NCBI RefSeq assembly: GCF_039541955.1
Contig: NZ_BAABHF010000065.1
Span: forward strand, 1-64,000
Source: Actinoallomurus oryzae
GTDB lineage: Bacteria > Actinomycetota > Actinomycetes > Streptosporangiales > Streptosporangiaceae
Reading direction: 5' to 3'
Length of the DNA: 64,000 bases
The notes beneath the pieces are model-generated. The model saw nothing but the letters and a program-made list of their open reading frames with translations, was not told where the DNA came from and searched no databases. How positions within the stretch are numbered: the stretch's first letter is position 1; each line of letters opens with the position of its first letter. Shown here in pieces: positions 40,644 to 48,718 of this stretch. Made by a program: the position numbers and the translations under genes.

Positions 40644-41546
40644 CTACCCGACATACCTTCGGGCGACGGACCGGCGCTGCGGCCCCTCCAGCAGACGCAG
40701 CCCCTCCTCGACGTCGCGCGGCACGACGCGCCGTTCGCGCACCACCCACGGCAGCCCCGCGACGGCGGCGGCCAGCGCGCGGGCGCTCGTGGTGTCGCGC
40801 GGCAGGGAACCGACGACCGCGCCGGTACGGCGCAGCGCGTCCCGGACCGGCCGCCGCAGCCAGGTCGTCCACAGCGTGTTCCGGATGCCCAGCCGGCGGC
40901 GCTCGGTGGCGTCGCGGGCGGACGAGGCGGCGTGGTGGACGACGACGTCGCCGCGGTAGCACATCCACCATCCGCGGGCGGCCAGATCGATCGCGAGCAG
41001 TTCCTCCTCACCGCCGAGCCACAGCCGCGGCGAGAACCCGCCGACCTCGCGGAACGCCGTCACGCGCAGCATGCTGGCGCCCGCGAGGATGCCGAGCAGC
41101 GCGGGCCCGGGCAGCCAGCCCGGCGCGGGCAGCGGCGACCCGTCGAGCTCGGCGACGATCGGGTCCTCCTCGCCCCCGGGCTCGACCACGATCCGGCCCG
41201 TCACCGACGCCAGCCCGTCGTGGGCGTCCAGCAGGTCGGCCGCCGTGCTCAGGGCGCCCGGCTCCCACCAGGTGTCGTCGTCGCAGAACGCGACGTACGG
41301 CGAGGTCACCTGGCGTACGGCCAGGTTGCGCGCGGTCGCGCCGAGGTTGCGGTCGCTCCGCAGCAGCCGGACCCGAGGGAAGCGGGCGGCGACCATGGCG
41401 GCGGTGCCGTCCCGCGAGCCGTTGTCGGCGACGATGATCTCCGGGCGTTCCGGCAGCGCGGCCATGTGGCCGAGGGTGCGGGCGAGCTCCGCGCACCGGT
41501 CACGAGTGATGATGACGACGGTCACCCGCTCGTCGCGGGCCCTCAC
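40644..41546 (-). CDS. GT2-family glycosyltransferase
   Basis: 300 residues from GTG 41546 (GTGA overlap with the previous GT2). GT-A fold: VTVVIITRDRCAELARTL, ADNGSRDGT, AFCDDDTWWEPGAL (DxD), then LWLGGEEELLAIDLAARGW. It closely parallels the preceding GT2 protein in every block, so the pair arose by tandem duplication. Substrates unknown; likely decorates the heptose glycan. Confidence 0.86.
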   Translation of the reverse strand: MRARDERVTVVIITRDRCAELARTLGHMAALPERPEIIVADNGSRDGTAAMVAARFPRVRLLRSDRNLGATARNLAVRQVTSPYVAFCDDDTWWEPGALSTAADLLDAHDGLASVTGRIVVEPGGEEDPIVAELDGSPLPAPGWLPGPALLGILAGASMLRVTAFREVGGFSPRLWLGGEEELLAIDLAARGWWMCYRGDVVVHHAASSARDATERRRLGIRNTLWTTWLRRPVRDALRRTGAVVGSLPRDTTSARALAAAVAGLPWVVRERRVVPRDVEEGLRLLEGPQRRSVARRYVG

Positions 41547-42436
41547 ACCGTCTCCAGCGACCGCGCGTGACGCTCGACGGACTCCAGCAGCCGCGCGTGG
41601 CGCTCGACGGGCTCCGGCAGCCGTCGCCGGTCGCGCAGCGCGGCCGGGAGGCGGACGAGCGCCGACGGCCAGGCCGACCGCGCGGCGGTCGAGGTCACCG
41701 ACCGGCCCGCCAGGCGCAGGGACCGGGCCAGCGCCAGCGGCACCGGACGCCGCAGCCACGCCGTGAGCACCTCGTTGCGCATCTCCAGCCCGCGGCGGCG
41801 CTCGGGCGTGTCGCGGACCGGCGACGGCCGGTGGACCGCAACGACCGAGGAGACGTAGCTGAGCCCCCATCCGGCCGCGGCCAGGTCGTAGGCCAGCAGG
41901 CGTTCCTCCCCCACGAAGAACAAAACCTCGCTGTAACCGCCGACCTCCAGGTACGCCGCGCGGCGCACGATCGCGGCGCAGCCGAGGAAGCCGAGGACCG
42001 CGGGGCCGGGCAGGCGGTCGTCGGGCGGCAGCGGGCTGTCCGCCATCCGGCCGGCGATCGGGTCGGGCCGCCTCTCGTCCCCGACGAGCGGCCGTCCGGC
42101 GATCAGGCCCAGGCGCGGATGGGCGTCGAACAGCCCGGCGGCGGTGTCGAGCGCGCCCGGCTCCCACCACGAGTCGTCGTCGCTGAACGCGACGTACGGC
42201 GTGTGCGCCTCCTCGACCCCCAGGTTCCGTGCGACGGCCCCGAGGTTGCGCCGGAGCGCGAGCACGCGCACGCCGGGGAACTCACGGCGTACGGCCTCGG
42301 CGGTCCCGTCGGCGGAGGCGTTGTCGACGACGATGATCTCGGGACGGTCGGGCAGCGCCCGCAGCCGGCGCAGCGTGTGCGCCAGTTCGTCCCGCCGGTT
42401 CCGGGTCGCGATGACCACGGTCACACGTGACGCCAT
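41543..42436 (-). CDS. GT2-family glycosyltransferase
   Basis: 297 residues. VTVVIATRNRRDELAHTLRR, VDNASADGT, AFSDDDSWWEPGALDTAAG and VGEERLLAYDLAAAGW are GT-A motifs with DDD as metal site. The final 18 residues duplicate themselves (LLESVERHARSLE after VERHARL). It starts an operon GT2-GT2-decarboxylase and has AAGGGGGAG before the ATG. Confidence 0.86.
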   Translation of the reverse strand: MASRVTVVIATRNRRDELAHTLRRLRALPDRPEIIVVDNASADGTAEAVRREFPGVRVLALRRNLGAVARNLGVEEAHTPYVAFSDDDSWWEPGALDTAAGLFDAHPRLGLIAGRPLVGDERRPDPIAGRMADSPLPPDDRLPGPAVLGFLGCAAIVRRAAYLEVGGYSEVLFFVGEERLLAYDLAAAGWGLSYVSSVVAVHRPSPVRDTPERRRGLEMRNEVLTAWLRRPVPLALARSLRLAGRSVTSTAARSAWPSALVRLPAALRDRRRLPEPVERHARLLESVERHARSLETV

Positions 42437-42760
42437 GGGTCTCCCCCTTCATCGGCCGCCGACCTGTCACCGGGTTCCCGCTCTACCCACCCGTCCCGAA
42501 GACATGCTGTTCTGTCCGCCGCCGTCCGGATCATTCCCCGTGATCCCCTTCCTCCATCGTGAACCGGGGGATCCGATGGGCGCTACGGCCCGCCGATGAC
42601 AACCCGTGCCGCTTCCGGCCGTCGCGACCAAGCGGCCGACCGGTCGGTCACCGCGGCCGAACTCCTCCCGCGGCTCGGTGGCGATCAGGTCGATCGCGTG
42701 GTTCCCGGCGGACAGGAGGCCGCAGAAGTTCAAGAACGCGTGCATCGTCTCGCGTACTCG
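42437..42760. other. 324-base intergenic region
   Basis: Between the GT2 operon start and the end of the SDR gene. A minus-strand frame from about 42745 (MHAFLNFCGLLSAGNHAIDL) has fair third-position G/C bias for ~50 codons but no recognisable family and no strong ribosome site. The promoter of the GT2 operon should lie in 42440-42560. Confidence 0.4.
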
Positions 42761-43609
42761 CTAGCCCGGATGGATCTCACCTCCGGCGGGCACGAGGTTC
42801 TGTCCGGTGTAGTAGGAGGAGAGCCGGTTGCTGGCGAAGAAGATGTACGACGGGGCGATCTCGTCGGGCTCGCCCGCCCGCCCCATGGGCGACTGCTCGC
42901 CGAAGCCCTCGACCCGCTCGGCGTCGAACGTGGCCGGGATCAGCGGTGTCCAGACCGGGCCGGGCGCGACGCAGTTGACCCGGATGCCGCGGTCGGCCAG
43001 CGACTGCGCCATCGACTGGGCGAAGGTCATCGCGGCCGCCTTGCTCGCCGCGTAGTCGATGAGCGTCTTGTTGCCGCGCAGCCCGTTGATCGAGCCGGTG
43101 AACACGATCGACCCGTCGTCCGGCATGTGGTCCAGGGCCTCCTGCACGGTCCAGAACAGGCTGTACACGTTGACGTGGAACGTGCGTTCGAGCTGGTCGG
43201 TGGTGATCTCGCGGACGTCCTGGACCGGCTTCTGCGTACCGTGGTGAAGCACCAGCACGTCGATGCCGCCGAACTCCCGGGCGACGCGGCGGACCACCTC
43301 GCGAGCGTGTTCCTCGCCGGCCATGTCGCCGCCCAGAGTCACGCAGCGCCGGCCCTCCTGCTCGACCAGGTTCTTGGTGTGCCGCGCGTCGGCGTCCTCT
43401 CGCAGGTAGGTGATGGCCACGTCCGCGCCCTCCTTGGCGAACCCCACCGCCACCGCCCGGCCGATCCCGGAGTCTCCTCCGGTCACCAGCGCCCGGCGGC
43501 CCTCCAGCAGCCCGCTTCCGGCGTAGTCGCGCATCTCGTCGCGCGGCCTCGGTGTCATCTCACCGGTCTCGCCCGGGTACGGCTGACTCTGTGCCGGTTT
43601 TTCCGTCAT
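42761..43609 (-). CDS. SDR-family oxidoreductase (general-stress YhdF/YdaD-like)
   Basis: 282 residues. After a ~38-residue leader rich in P/Q (MTEKPAQSQPYPGETGEM) comes ALVTGGDSGIGRAVAVGFA (cofactor), FTGSINGLRG (Ser) and YAASKAAAM (YxxxK). The usual NNAG segment reads LVLHHGTQKP, which is unusual. Leadered SDRs of this class are general-stress proteins in other bacteria; a sigma-B-like promoter at 43649-43672 agrees. Substrate unknown. Confidence 0.85.
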   Translation of the reverse strand: MTEKPAQSQPYPGETGEMTPRPRDEMRDYAGSGLLEGRRALVTGGDSGIGRAVAVGFAKEGADVAITYLREDADARHTKNLVEQEGRRCVTLGGDMAGEEHAREVVRRVAREFGGIDVLVLHHGTQKPVQDVREITTDQLERTFHVNVYSLFWTVQEALDHMPDDGSIVFTGSINGLRGNKTLIDYAASKAAAMTFAQSMAQSLADRGIRVNCVAPGPVWTPLIPATFDAERVEGFGEQSPMGRAGEPDEIAPSYIFFASNRLSSYYTGQNLVPAGGEIHPG

Positions 43610-43648
43610 GACCTTCCCTCCGATCCCCGCTGGGTACGGTCGGCGCGC

Positions 43649-43672
43649 TACCCGCGCGGACCGGGCCGAAAC
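43649..43672 (-). promoter_or_regulatory. Sigma-B-like promoter for the SDR gene
   Basis: On the minus strand GTTT (43672-43669), 15 bases, GGGTA (43653-43649): a full match to the GTTT-N14-16-GGGTA stress-sigma consensus, about 40 bases before the ATG. Confidence 0.55.
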
Positions 43673-43691
43673 GGCGCGGCAGGGACGCCCG

Positions 43692-43715
43692 AATGGTCCC
43701 TGACCTGGTGGGTAG
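43692..43715 (+). promoter_or_regulatory. Sigma-B-like promoter for the small acidic protein
   Basis: GAAT, 15 bases, GGGTA, ending 10 bases before ATG 43726, so the transcript would be leaderless or nearly so. It faces away from the SDR promoter. Confidence 0.4.
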
Positions 43716-43725
43716 GGCCGGGACC

Positions 43726-43953
43726 ATGAAGCGGAACAAGCACACCGAGCGCGACGTGGAGCCGGACGAGGCCGTGGCCGCCAGCCGGGACACGGGTGGC
43801 GTGCCCGATCCCGACCAGCCCGACCAGGCGACGACGACGGGCACCACGCCGAACGAGAAGTTCGTGGGCCGGGTCGCGGGCCAGGACGTGGGCTACGCGG
43901 AGGAGACCGGCGCCGAGGCCCGCGCCGACCGCGCCCGCGACAGCGACGCGTAG
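43726..43953 (+). CDS. Small hydrophilic acidic protein of unknown function
   Basis: 75 residues starting MKRNKHTERDVEPDEAVAAS and ending VGRVAGQDVGYAEETGAEAR ADRARDSDA. Charged and disordered-looking, with no membrane helix or Cys. Similar short proteins with VGRVAGxDxGYxxETGAE occur widely in actinomycetes, as far as I recall, without known role. An ATG at 43693 would add 11 residues but lies inside the promoter-like box. Its position opposite a stress SDR suggests a stress protein. Confidence 0.6.
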   Translation: MKRNKHTERDVEPDEAVAASRDTGGVPDPDQPDQATTTGTTPNEKFVGRVAGQDVGYAEETGAEARADRARDSDA

Positions 43954-44030
43954 GCGCCGCCGACCGGCCGGGGAACGGGGACGCCGCGGTTCTGGGCATC
44001 CGGTGAATGAGGCCGTGACCATGGGGGCAG

Positions 44031-44579
44031 GTGAGCGCCGTGAGTGTCACGGCTTTGATCGTCATCGACATGCTCAACTCGTACGACCACGAGGACGGTG
44101 ACCTGCTGGCGGCCGAGGCGGAGCGGATCGCCGAACCGCTGCACGGGCTGATCGGACGCGCCCGCGACCGTGACGACGTCCGCGTCCTTTACGTCAACGA
44201 CAACTTCGGCGACTTCTCCGCGAGCCGGCAGGACCTCATCGACCAGGCCCTCGACGGCCGGCGGCCGGACATCGTGGAGCCGATCCTGCCTCCGCCGGAC
44301 GCGACGTTCCTGACCAAGGTGCGGCACAGCGTGTTCTATGGCACGCCGCTGGAGTACGTGCTGCAGCGCATCGGCGCCGAGCAGCTCATCCTCACCGGGC
44401 AGGTGACCGAGCAGTGCGTGCTCTACAGCGCCCTGGACGCGTACGTGCGCCACTTCCGGATCATGATCCCGCGCGACGCCGTGGCCTGCATCGACCCGGA
44501 GCTGGGCGAGGCCGCGCTGCGCATGATGGAACGCAACATGCGCGCGGAGATCGTCACGGCCGCCGAGTGCCTCTGCTGA
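44031..44579 (+). CDS. Cysteine hydrolase (isochorismatase-like)
   Basis: 182 residues from GTG 44031 (GTG 44040 also possible). The triad is visible: Asp in ALIVIDMLNSY, Lys in FLTKVRHSVFYG and Cys in LTGQVTEQCVLYSALDAYV. Family members include isochorismatases, nicotinamidases and N-carbamoylsarcosine amidases; the substrate is open. It stands between the stress genes without an operon partner. Confidence 0.82.
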   Translation: MSAVSVTALIVIDMLNSYDHEDGDLLAAEAERIAEPLHGLIGRARDRDDVRVLYVNDNFGDFSASRQDLIDQALDGRRPDIVEPILPPPDATFLTKVRHSVFYGTPLEYVLQRIGAEQLILTGQVTEQCVLYSALDAYVRHFRIMIPRDAVACIDPELGEAALRMMERNMRAEIVTAAECLC

Positions 44580-44604
44580 CCCGCTCGCACCGGGAGGACC
44601 GAGC

Positions 44605-45429
44605 TCAGCCGCGGCGCCAACCGGCGGAGTCGAGGGCGCCCGATGCCTGGGGACCCATCAGGACCATCCCGCCGTCGACGAACAGCGAGGCGCCCGTGAC
44701 GTACGAAGCGGCCGGGTCGGCGAGGAACGCGATGGCCGCCGCCACCTCGCGCGCGTCGCCCGGCCGGGCCAGCGGGTAGCCGGGCCGGGTGTCCGGCCGG
44801 GGCGGCTGGTCCTCCTGGCCCGTCATCGGCGTGGCGATCTCCCCCGGCGCGATGGTGTTCACGGTGATCCCGTACGGCGACAGCTCCAGCGCGAGCACGC
44901 GTGCCAGCATCTTCAGCCCGCCCTTGGCCGCGCAGTACGGCCCGGCGCCGACCCGCGGGTACTCCTCGTGCACGCTCGTCACGTTGACGATGCGGCCGCC
45001 TCCGCCCTGCTCGGTCATCCGGCGCGCCGCCCGCTGGGCGCACAGGAACGCGCCGTCGAGGTCGACCGACAGTACGGACCGCCACTCGTCGTAGTCCATC
45101 TCCAGGAGCGAACGGCCGCTGCCGGTGCCGGCGTTGTTGACCAGCACACCGATCCCGCCCAGTTCGTCGGCGAGTTCGTCCACGGCGCCCGCCGCGGTGA
45201 CCGGGTCGGTCAGGTCGTGGCGGCGCACCGCGCACGACCGGCCGAGTGAGCGGACCTCCTCGGCGGTACGCCGTGCGCCGTCCTCGTCCTGGTGGAACGT
45301 GATCCCCACGTCGAGGCCGCGCCCGGCCAGTGTGACCGCGGTGGCCTTGCCGATGCCGGAGTCGGCACCGGTGATGACCGCGATGCTCGGGTAGCCGGTG
45401 CCGTGGACCGGCGCGTTCGCTGAAGTCAT
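44605..45429 (-). CDS. SDR-family oxidoreductase (glucose-1-dehydrogenase-like)
   Basis: 274 residues. IAVITGADSGIGKATAVTLA, LVNNAGTGSGRS, NVTSVHEEYPRVGAG and YCAAKGGLKML give the full classical SDR set. The C-terminal VTGASLFVDGGMVLM is typical of 3-oxoacyl/glucose dehydrogenase relatives. A sigma-B-like box ends 11 bases before its ATG. Confidence 0.85.
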   Translation of the reverse strand: MTSANAPVHGTGYPSIAVITGADSGIGKATAVTLAGRGLDVGITFHQDEDGARRTAEEVRSLGRSCAVRRHDLTDPVTAAGAVDELADELGGIGVLVNNAGTGSGRSLLEMDYDEWRSVLSVDLDGAFLCAQRAARRMTEQGGGGRIVNVTSVHEEYPRVGAGPYCAAKGGLKMLARVLALELSPYGITVNTIAPGEIATPMTGQEDQPPRPDTRPGYPLARPGDAREVAAAIAFLADPAASYVTGASLFVDGGMVLMGPQASGALDSAGWRRG

Positions 45430-45439
45430 GCCCGCGCCC

Positions 45440-45463
45440 TACCCGTACGAGGTCGGAGGAACC
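45440..45463 (-). promoter_or_regulatory. Sigma-B-like promoter for the second SDR
   Basis: Minus strand GGTT (45463-45460), 15 bases, GGGTA (45444-45440). The leader would be only a few bases. Confidence 0.4.
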
Positions 45464-45510
45464 CGCGCGCCGACGCCGGACCCGGCGCGGCGTCGGTGCC
45501 GGGCGGTCGC

Positions 45511-45873
45511 TCAGACCGGGTGCAGGCGGCGGTGGGCCGCCGCGAGGCCGGTCGCGACCTGGTCGTCGCACATGAAGCCCGACAACTCCGCGACCCGGCG
45601 GACGGAACCGGTGTCCGGCAGCGCCACGCACGCCGGAGTGTGCAGGACGTCGGCCCGCCGCCGCACGCGCGTGAGCGCGCGCAGGCCCGCGCAGTCGCAG
45701 AAGTTCGTGCTCGTCAGATCGATGATCAGCGAGGGCACGCCCTGATCGAGCAGGCTGAACAGCGCATCGCGGATCATCGGCGCGTTGTGGGCGTCGACCT
45801 CGGACGGCAGTACGGCGACCGTGTCTCCACGCACCGTCGTCACGGGGAGTTGCAATGGCGTCATGGCATACAT
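45511..45873 (-). CDS. STAS-domain protein without the phosphorylatable Ser
   Basis: 120 residues, one STAS domain. The signature reads DLTSTNFCDCAGLRALT where RsbV/SpoIIAA proteins have D-S-S-G/A, so the regulatory serine is replaced by Cys-Ala. Anti-sigma antagonism without phosphorylation control, or a different partner, is implied. A GTGAGGAG site precedes the ATG. No kinase gene adjoins. Confidence 0.82.
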   Translation of the reverse strand: MYAMTPLQLPVTTVRGDTVAVLPSEVDAHNAPMIRDALFSLLDQGVPSLIIDLTSTNFCDCAGLRALTRVRRRADVLHTPACVALPDTGSVRRVAELSGFMCDDQVATGLAAAHRRLHPV

Positions 45874-46035
45874 GTCGGCTCCTCACATCGCTCCATGGTG
45901 AGGGCCGCCTGTTTGGACCCCTACGCCCGCCGTCGACCGGTGGGCGGCTCTCTCCACCATCCACCCGGCGACCGTCCGCAGTCAACCGCACTCAGCCGTC
46001 CTTGCCGGACGACCGCGCCCGGGCGACGGCCGCGC

Positions 46036-46908
46036 TCAGGAGTCGCGGCCGGACAACCGGCTGACCAGCGTGTACAGCGCGGAGTGGTCGAGGCCGCCGT
46101 CGCCCTGGGCACGCAGCGCGGCGAGGAGCTGGGCGACGGCCGCGCCCAGCGGGATGACGACTCCCGCCTCCCGCGCGGCGCTGGTGACGATGCCCATGTC
46201 CTTGTCGTGCAACTCGACGCGGAAGCCCGGTTTGAAGTCGCGGGCGACCATCGTCTCGCCCTTGCGTTCGAGCACGACGCTGCCCGCCATGCCGCCGCGG
46301 AGCACCTGGAGGGCGGCGTTCGTGTCGACGCCGTGGGCCTCGAGGAAGACGATCGCCTCGGCGAGCAGCTGGAGGTTGCCGGCCACGATGAGCTGGTTGG
46401 CCGCCTTGACGGTCTGGCCGGCGCCGGACGGGCCGACGTGGACCATGGTGGCGCCGACCACCTCGAAGACCGGGACGGCGTCCGCGAAGTCGCGGTCGGC
46501 CCCGCCGACCGCGATCGACAGCTTGCCGTCGATCGCGCCCTGCTCGCCGCCGGACACGGGGGCGTCCAGCACGCGGAACCCCCGCTCGCCGCCCTCGGCC
46601 GCCAGCTCGGCCGCGACGTCGGGCCGGATCGTGGAGAAGTCGATGATGAGCGTGCCGGGCCGCGCGTGCTCGAAGACCTCGGTCAGCACCGCGCGTACGT
46701 CCGGTGAGTCGGGCAGCATCGTGGCGACGATGTCGGCGTCGCGCACCGCCTCGGCGACGCTGCCCGCGGCGCGCCCGCCGCGCTCGACGAGGCGCTCGGT
46801 CTTGGCCGGGGTGCGGTTGTACCCGATGACGTCGAAACCTGCCGCCACCAGGTTGGCCGCCATCGGGCCGCCCATGATGCCCAGGCCGATGAAGCCGACG
46901 GTCGTCAT
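46036..46908 (-). CDS. glxR: 2-hydroxy-3-oxopropionate (tartronate semialdehyde) reductase
   Basis: 290 residues of the beta-hydroxyacid dehydrogenase family. NAD(P) motif VGFIGLGIMGGPMAANLVAAG, substrate loop DAPVSGGEQGAIDG, catalytic Lys in GQTVKAANQLIVAGN and C-terminal KDMGIVTSAAREAG. It reduces tartronate semialdehyde to glycerate. Its ATG overlaps the stop of the hydroxypyruvate isomerase-like gene, the classic glyoxylate-pathway pair. Confidence 0.87.
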   Translation of the reverse strand: MTTVGFIGLGIMGGPMAANLVAAGFDVIGYNRTPAKTERLVERGGRAAGSVAEAVRDADIVATMLPDSPDVRAVLTEVFEHARPGTLIIDFSTIRPDVAAELAAEGGERGFRVLDAPVSGGEQGAIDGKLSIAVGGADRDFADAVPVFEVVGATMVHVGPSGAGQTVKAANQLIVAGNLQLLAEAIVFLEAHGVDTNAALQVLRGGMAGSVVLERKGETMVARDFKPGFRVELHDKDMGIVTSAAREAGVVIPLGAAVAQLLAALRAQGDGGLDHSALYTLVSRLSGRDS

Positions 46909-47720
46909 CGTGTCTCCTCCAGATCACCCCGGCGCAGCCAGGCCAGGCTCTCCTCGGTCGTGGTCGACGGCCGGTACTCCAGCGAGACCCAGCCGTCATA
47001 GCCATGATGCCGCAGCGAGGCAAGATGACCGGCGAGGTGGAGATCGCCGGTGCCGGGCTCGCCCCGGCCGGGCGCGTCCGCGATCTGTACGTGCCGGATC
47101 ACGTCGGCGTGCCGGGCGATGGCGGCGCCGACGTCGTCGCCGTTGGTCGCCAGGTGGTACAGGTCGCACAGGAACCCGACGCCGGCCGCTCCGGTCGCGG
47201 CGTTCACCGCGTCGACGACCGCGACGGCCTGGTCGGCGGTGCGCAGAGGGTACGGCTTGGGCCCGCTCACCGCCTCGATCAGCACGGTGGCGCCGATCCG
47301 GCCGGCCGCCTCGGCGGCCAGGGCGAGGCTCGCCAGGGCCGTCTCGCGCTGGAGCCCGGCCTCCGTGCCTTCGACCCGGTTGCCGTACAGGGCGTTGAAC
47401 ACCCGGACGCCGAGGCGTTCGCCGATGCCGACGGCGACCTCCACGTTGTCGCGGAACTCCCCGGCCCGCTCCGGGATGGACAGCACGCCGCAGTCGGGCC
47501 CGGCCAGGTCGCCGCCGAAGAAGTTCAGCCCGACGAGCCGTACGCCCGCGTCCTCGATCGCGGACACGAACGCCTCGACCTCGGCGTCGCCGGGCACCGG
47601 CGAGGCGAACGGCCACCAGAACTCGATCGCCTCGAACCCGGCCTTCCGCGCCGCGTCGGGCCGGCGGAGCAGCGGGAGTTCGGTGAACAGCATCGAGCAG
47701 TTGGCGAGGTAACGCGTCAA
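46905..47720 (-). CDS. hyi: Hydroxypyruvate isomerase-like TIM-barrel protein
   Basis: 271 residues from TTG 47720, chosen because GGAGG stands five bases upstream and the protein then begins TRYLANCSMLFTELPLL, as in Hyi proteins; a longer frame adds ~19 unlikely residues. AP-endonuclease-2 fold with metal ligands in LIEAVSGPKPYPL, FLCDLYHLATNG and HVQIADAPGRGEPGTGDL. It interconverts hydroxypyruvate and tartronate semialdehyde before GlxR. Glyoxylate carboligase is not in the window. Confidence 0.84.
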   Translation of the reverse strand: MTRYLANCSMLFTELPLLRRPDAARKAGFEAIEFWWPFASPVPGDAEVEAFVSAIEDAGVRLVGLNFFGGDLAGPDCGVLSIPERAGEFRDNVEVAVGIGERLGVRVFNALYGNRVEGTEAGLQRETALASLALAAEAAGRIGATVLIEAVSGPKPYPLRTADQAVAVVDAVNAATGAAGVGFLCDLYHLATNGDDVGAAIARHADVIRHVQIADAPGRGEPGTGDLHLAGHLASLRHHGYDGWVSLEYRPSTTTEESLAWLRRGDLEETR

Positions 47721-47810
47721 GATTGCCTCCGTTGCGTGCGCGGCCAGGTTCCAGGCCTCCGCGCCGGCGCGTCGCACGGCCCGATCCTCAGGCCTCCGCG
47801 CCGGCTTCGG

Positions 47811-48605
47811 TCACGGTTTGCGGGCGACGCCGGCGAGAAGCCATCCGGTCGGGTCGCGCAGCGGGCGGTCGGGGTGCCATCGGGGCGGCGGGACCAGGCC
47901 CGGCTCCACCAGGACGAGCTCGCCGAACAGCGCCTCGATCTGCGCGCGGTCGCGTTCGGCCATCGTCATGTCCAGGGACTCGGCGAACTCGGCCGTCACC
48001 GCCCGGTCCTCGGCGGGGATGCCCTCGGGGTGGTAGTGGGTGAGAACGACGTGGCTGCCCGGGGGAACGGCGGAGACGAACTCCTTCACCACGCCCGCGG
48101 GGTCGTCCTCGTCCTCGAAGTAGTGCAGTACGGCGGTCAGGACGATCCCCACCGGCCGGCGGAGGTCGATCAGCCTGCGCACCTCGGGGCTGGAGAGGAC
48201 GTCGCCCGGCCGGCGGATGTCGGCGAGCAGCGCGGTCGCCACGCTCGAACTGGACAGCAGCGCCTGGAAGTGGTTGACGACCATCGGCTCGTTGTCGACG
48301 TAGACGACCGTGGCGGACGGGTCGGCGGCGGCCACGAGCTCGTGGACGTTGCCGCGTCCGGGCATGCCGCAGCCGAGGTCGAGGAACTGCCGGATGCCCG
48401 CGGACAGCAGGTGGCGCACGGCCCGCCGCATGAACTGGCGGTTCTCCCGCACCGCGGCCAGCGCCGTGGGAAGGGCGGCCCCGATCAGCTCCGCCGCGTC
48501 CCGATCCGCCCGGTAGTTGTCCTTGCCGCCCATCGCATAGTCGAACATCCGCGCTTCGTTGGGCACCGCGGGGTTGAAGCGCTTCGGCGGGCGGTTGTGG
48601 GAAAT
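47811..48605 (-). CDS. SAM-dependent methyltransferase, DUF574 family, apparent ATT start
   Basis: 264 residues if read from ATT 48605. PNEARMFDYAMGGKDNYRAD is the DUF574/SAV2177 signature, then FLDLGCGMPGRGNVHELV (SAM site), VYVDNEPMVV and LTAVLHYFEDEDDP. No ATG, GTG or TTG lies in the right place: upstream codons turn AT-rich and non-coding, and the first ATG (MFDY) would cut the conserved N-terminus. GGTGGAGG stands 7 bases before the ATT. The length then equals the family norm. Confidence 0.8.
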   Translation of the reverse strand: MSHNRPPKRFNPAVPNEARMFDYAMGGKDNYRADRDAAELIGAALPTALAAVRENRQFMRRAVRHLLSAGIRQFLDLGCGMPGRGNVHELVAAADPSATVVYVDNEPMVVNHFQALLSSSSVATALLADIRRPGDVLSSPEVRRLIDLRRPVGIVLTAVLHYFEDEDDPAGVVKEFVSAVPPGSHVVLTHYHPEGIPAEDRAVTAEFAESLDMTMAERDRAQIEALFGELVLVEPGLVPPPRWHPDRPLRDPTGWLLAGVARKP

Positions 48606-48718
48606 GCCGATACCTCCACCTTTCGGATATACACCGAAGGTTAGCGAAAAATTAAAAAAGCCTGGCGGGCGTCCACTGGATCTCCCGGGCCCGGCCCGCG
48701 CCGGACGGCGCCGTACGG

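Noticed and set aside
42467..42745. 92-codon minus-strand frame after the GT2 operon start
   Set aside because: Some codon bias in its first half, but no ribosome site, family or conserved feature; left as an intergenic note.
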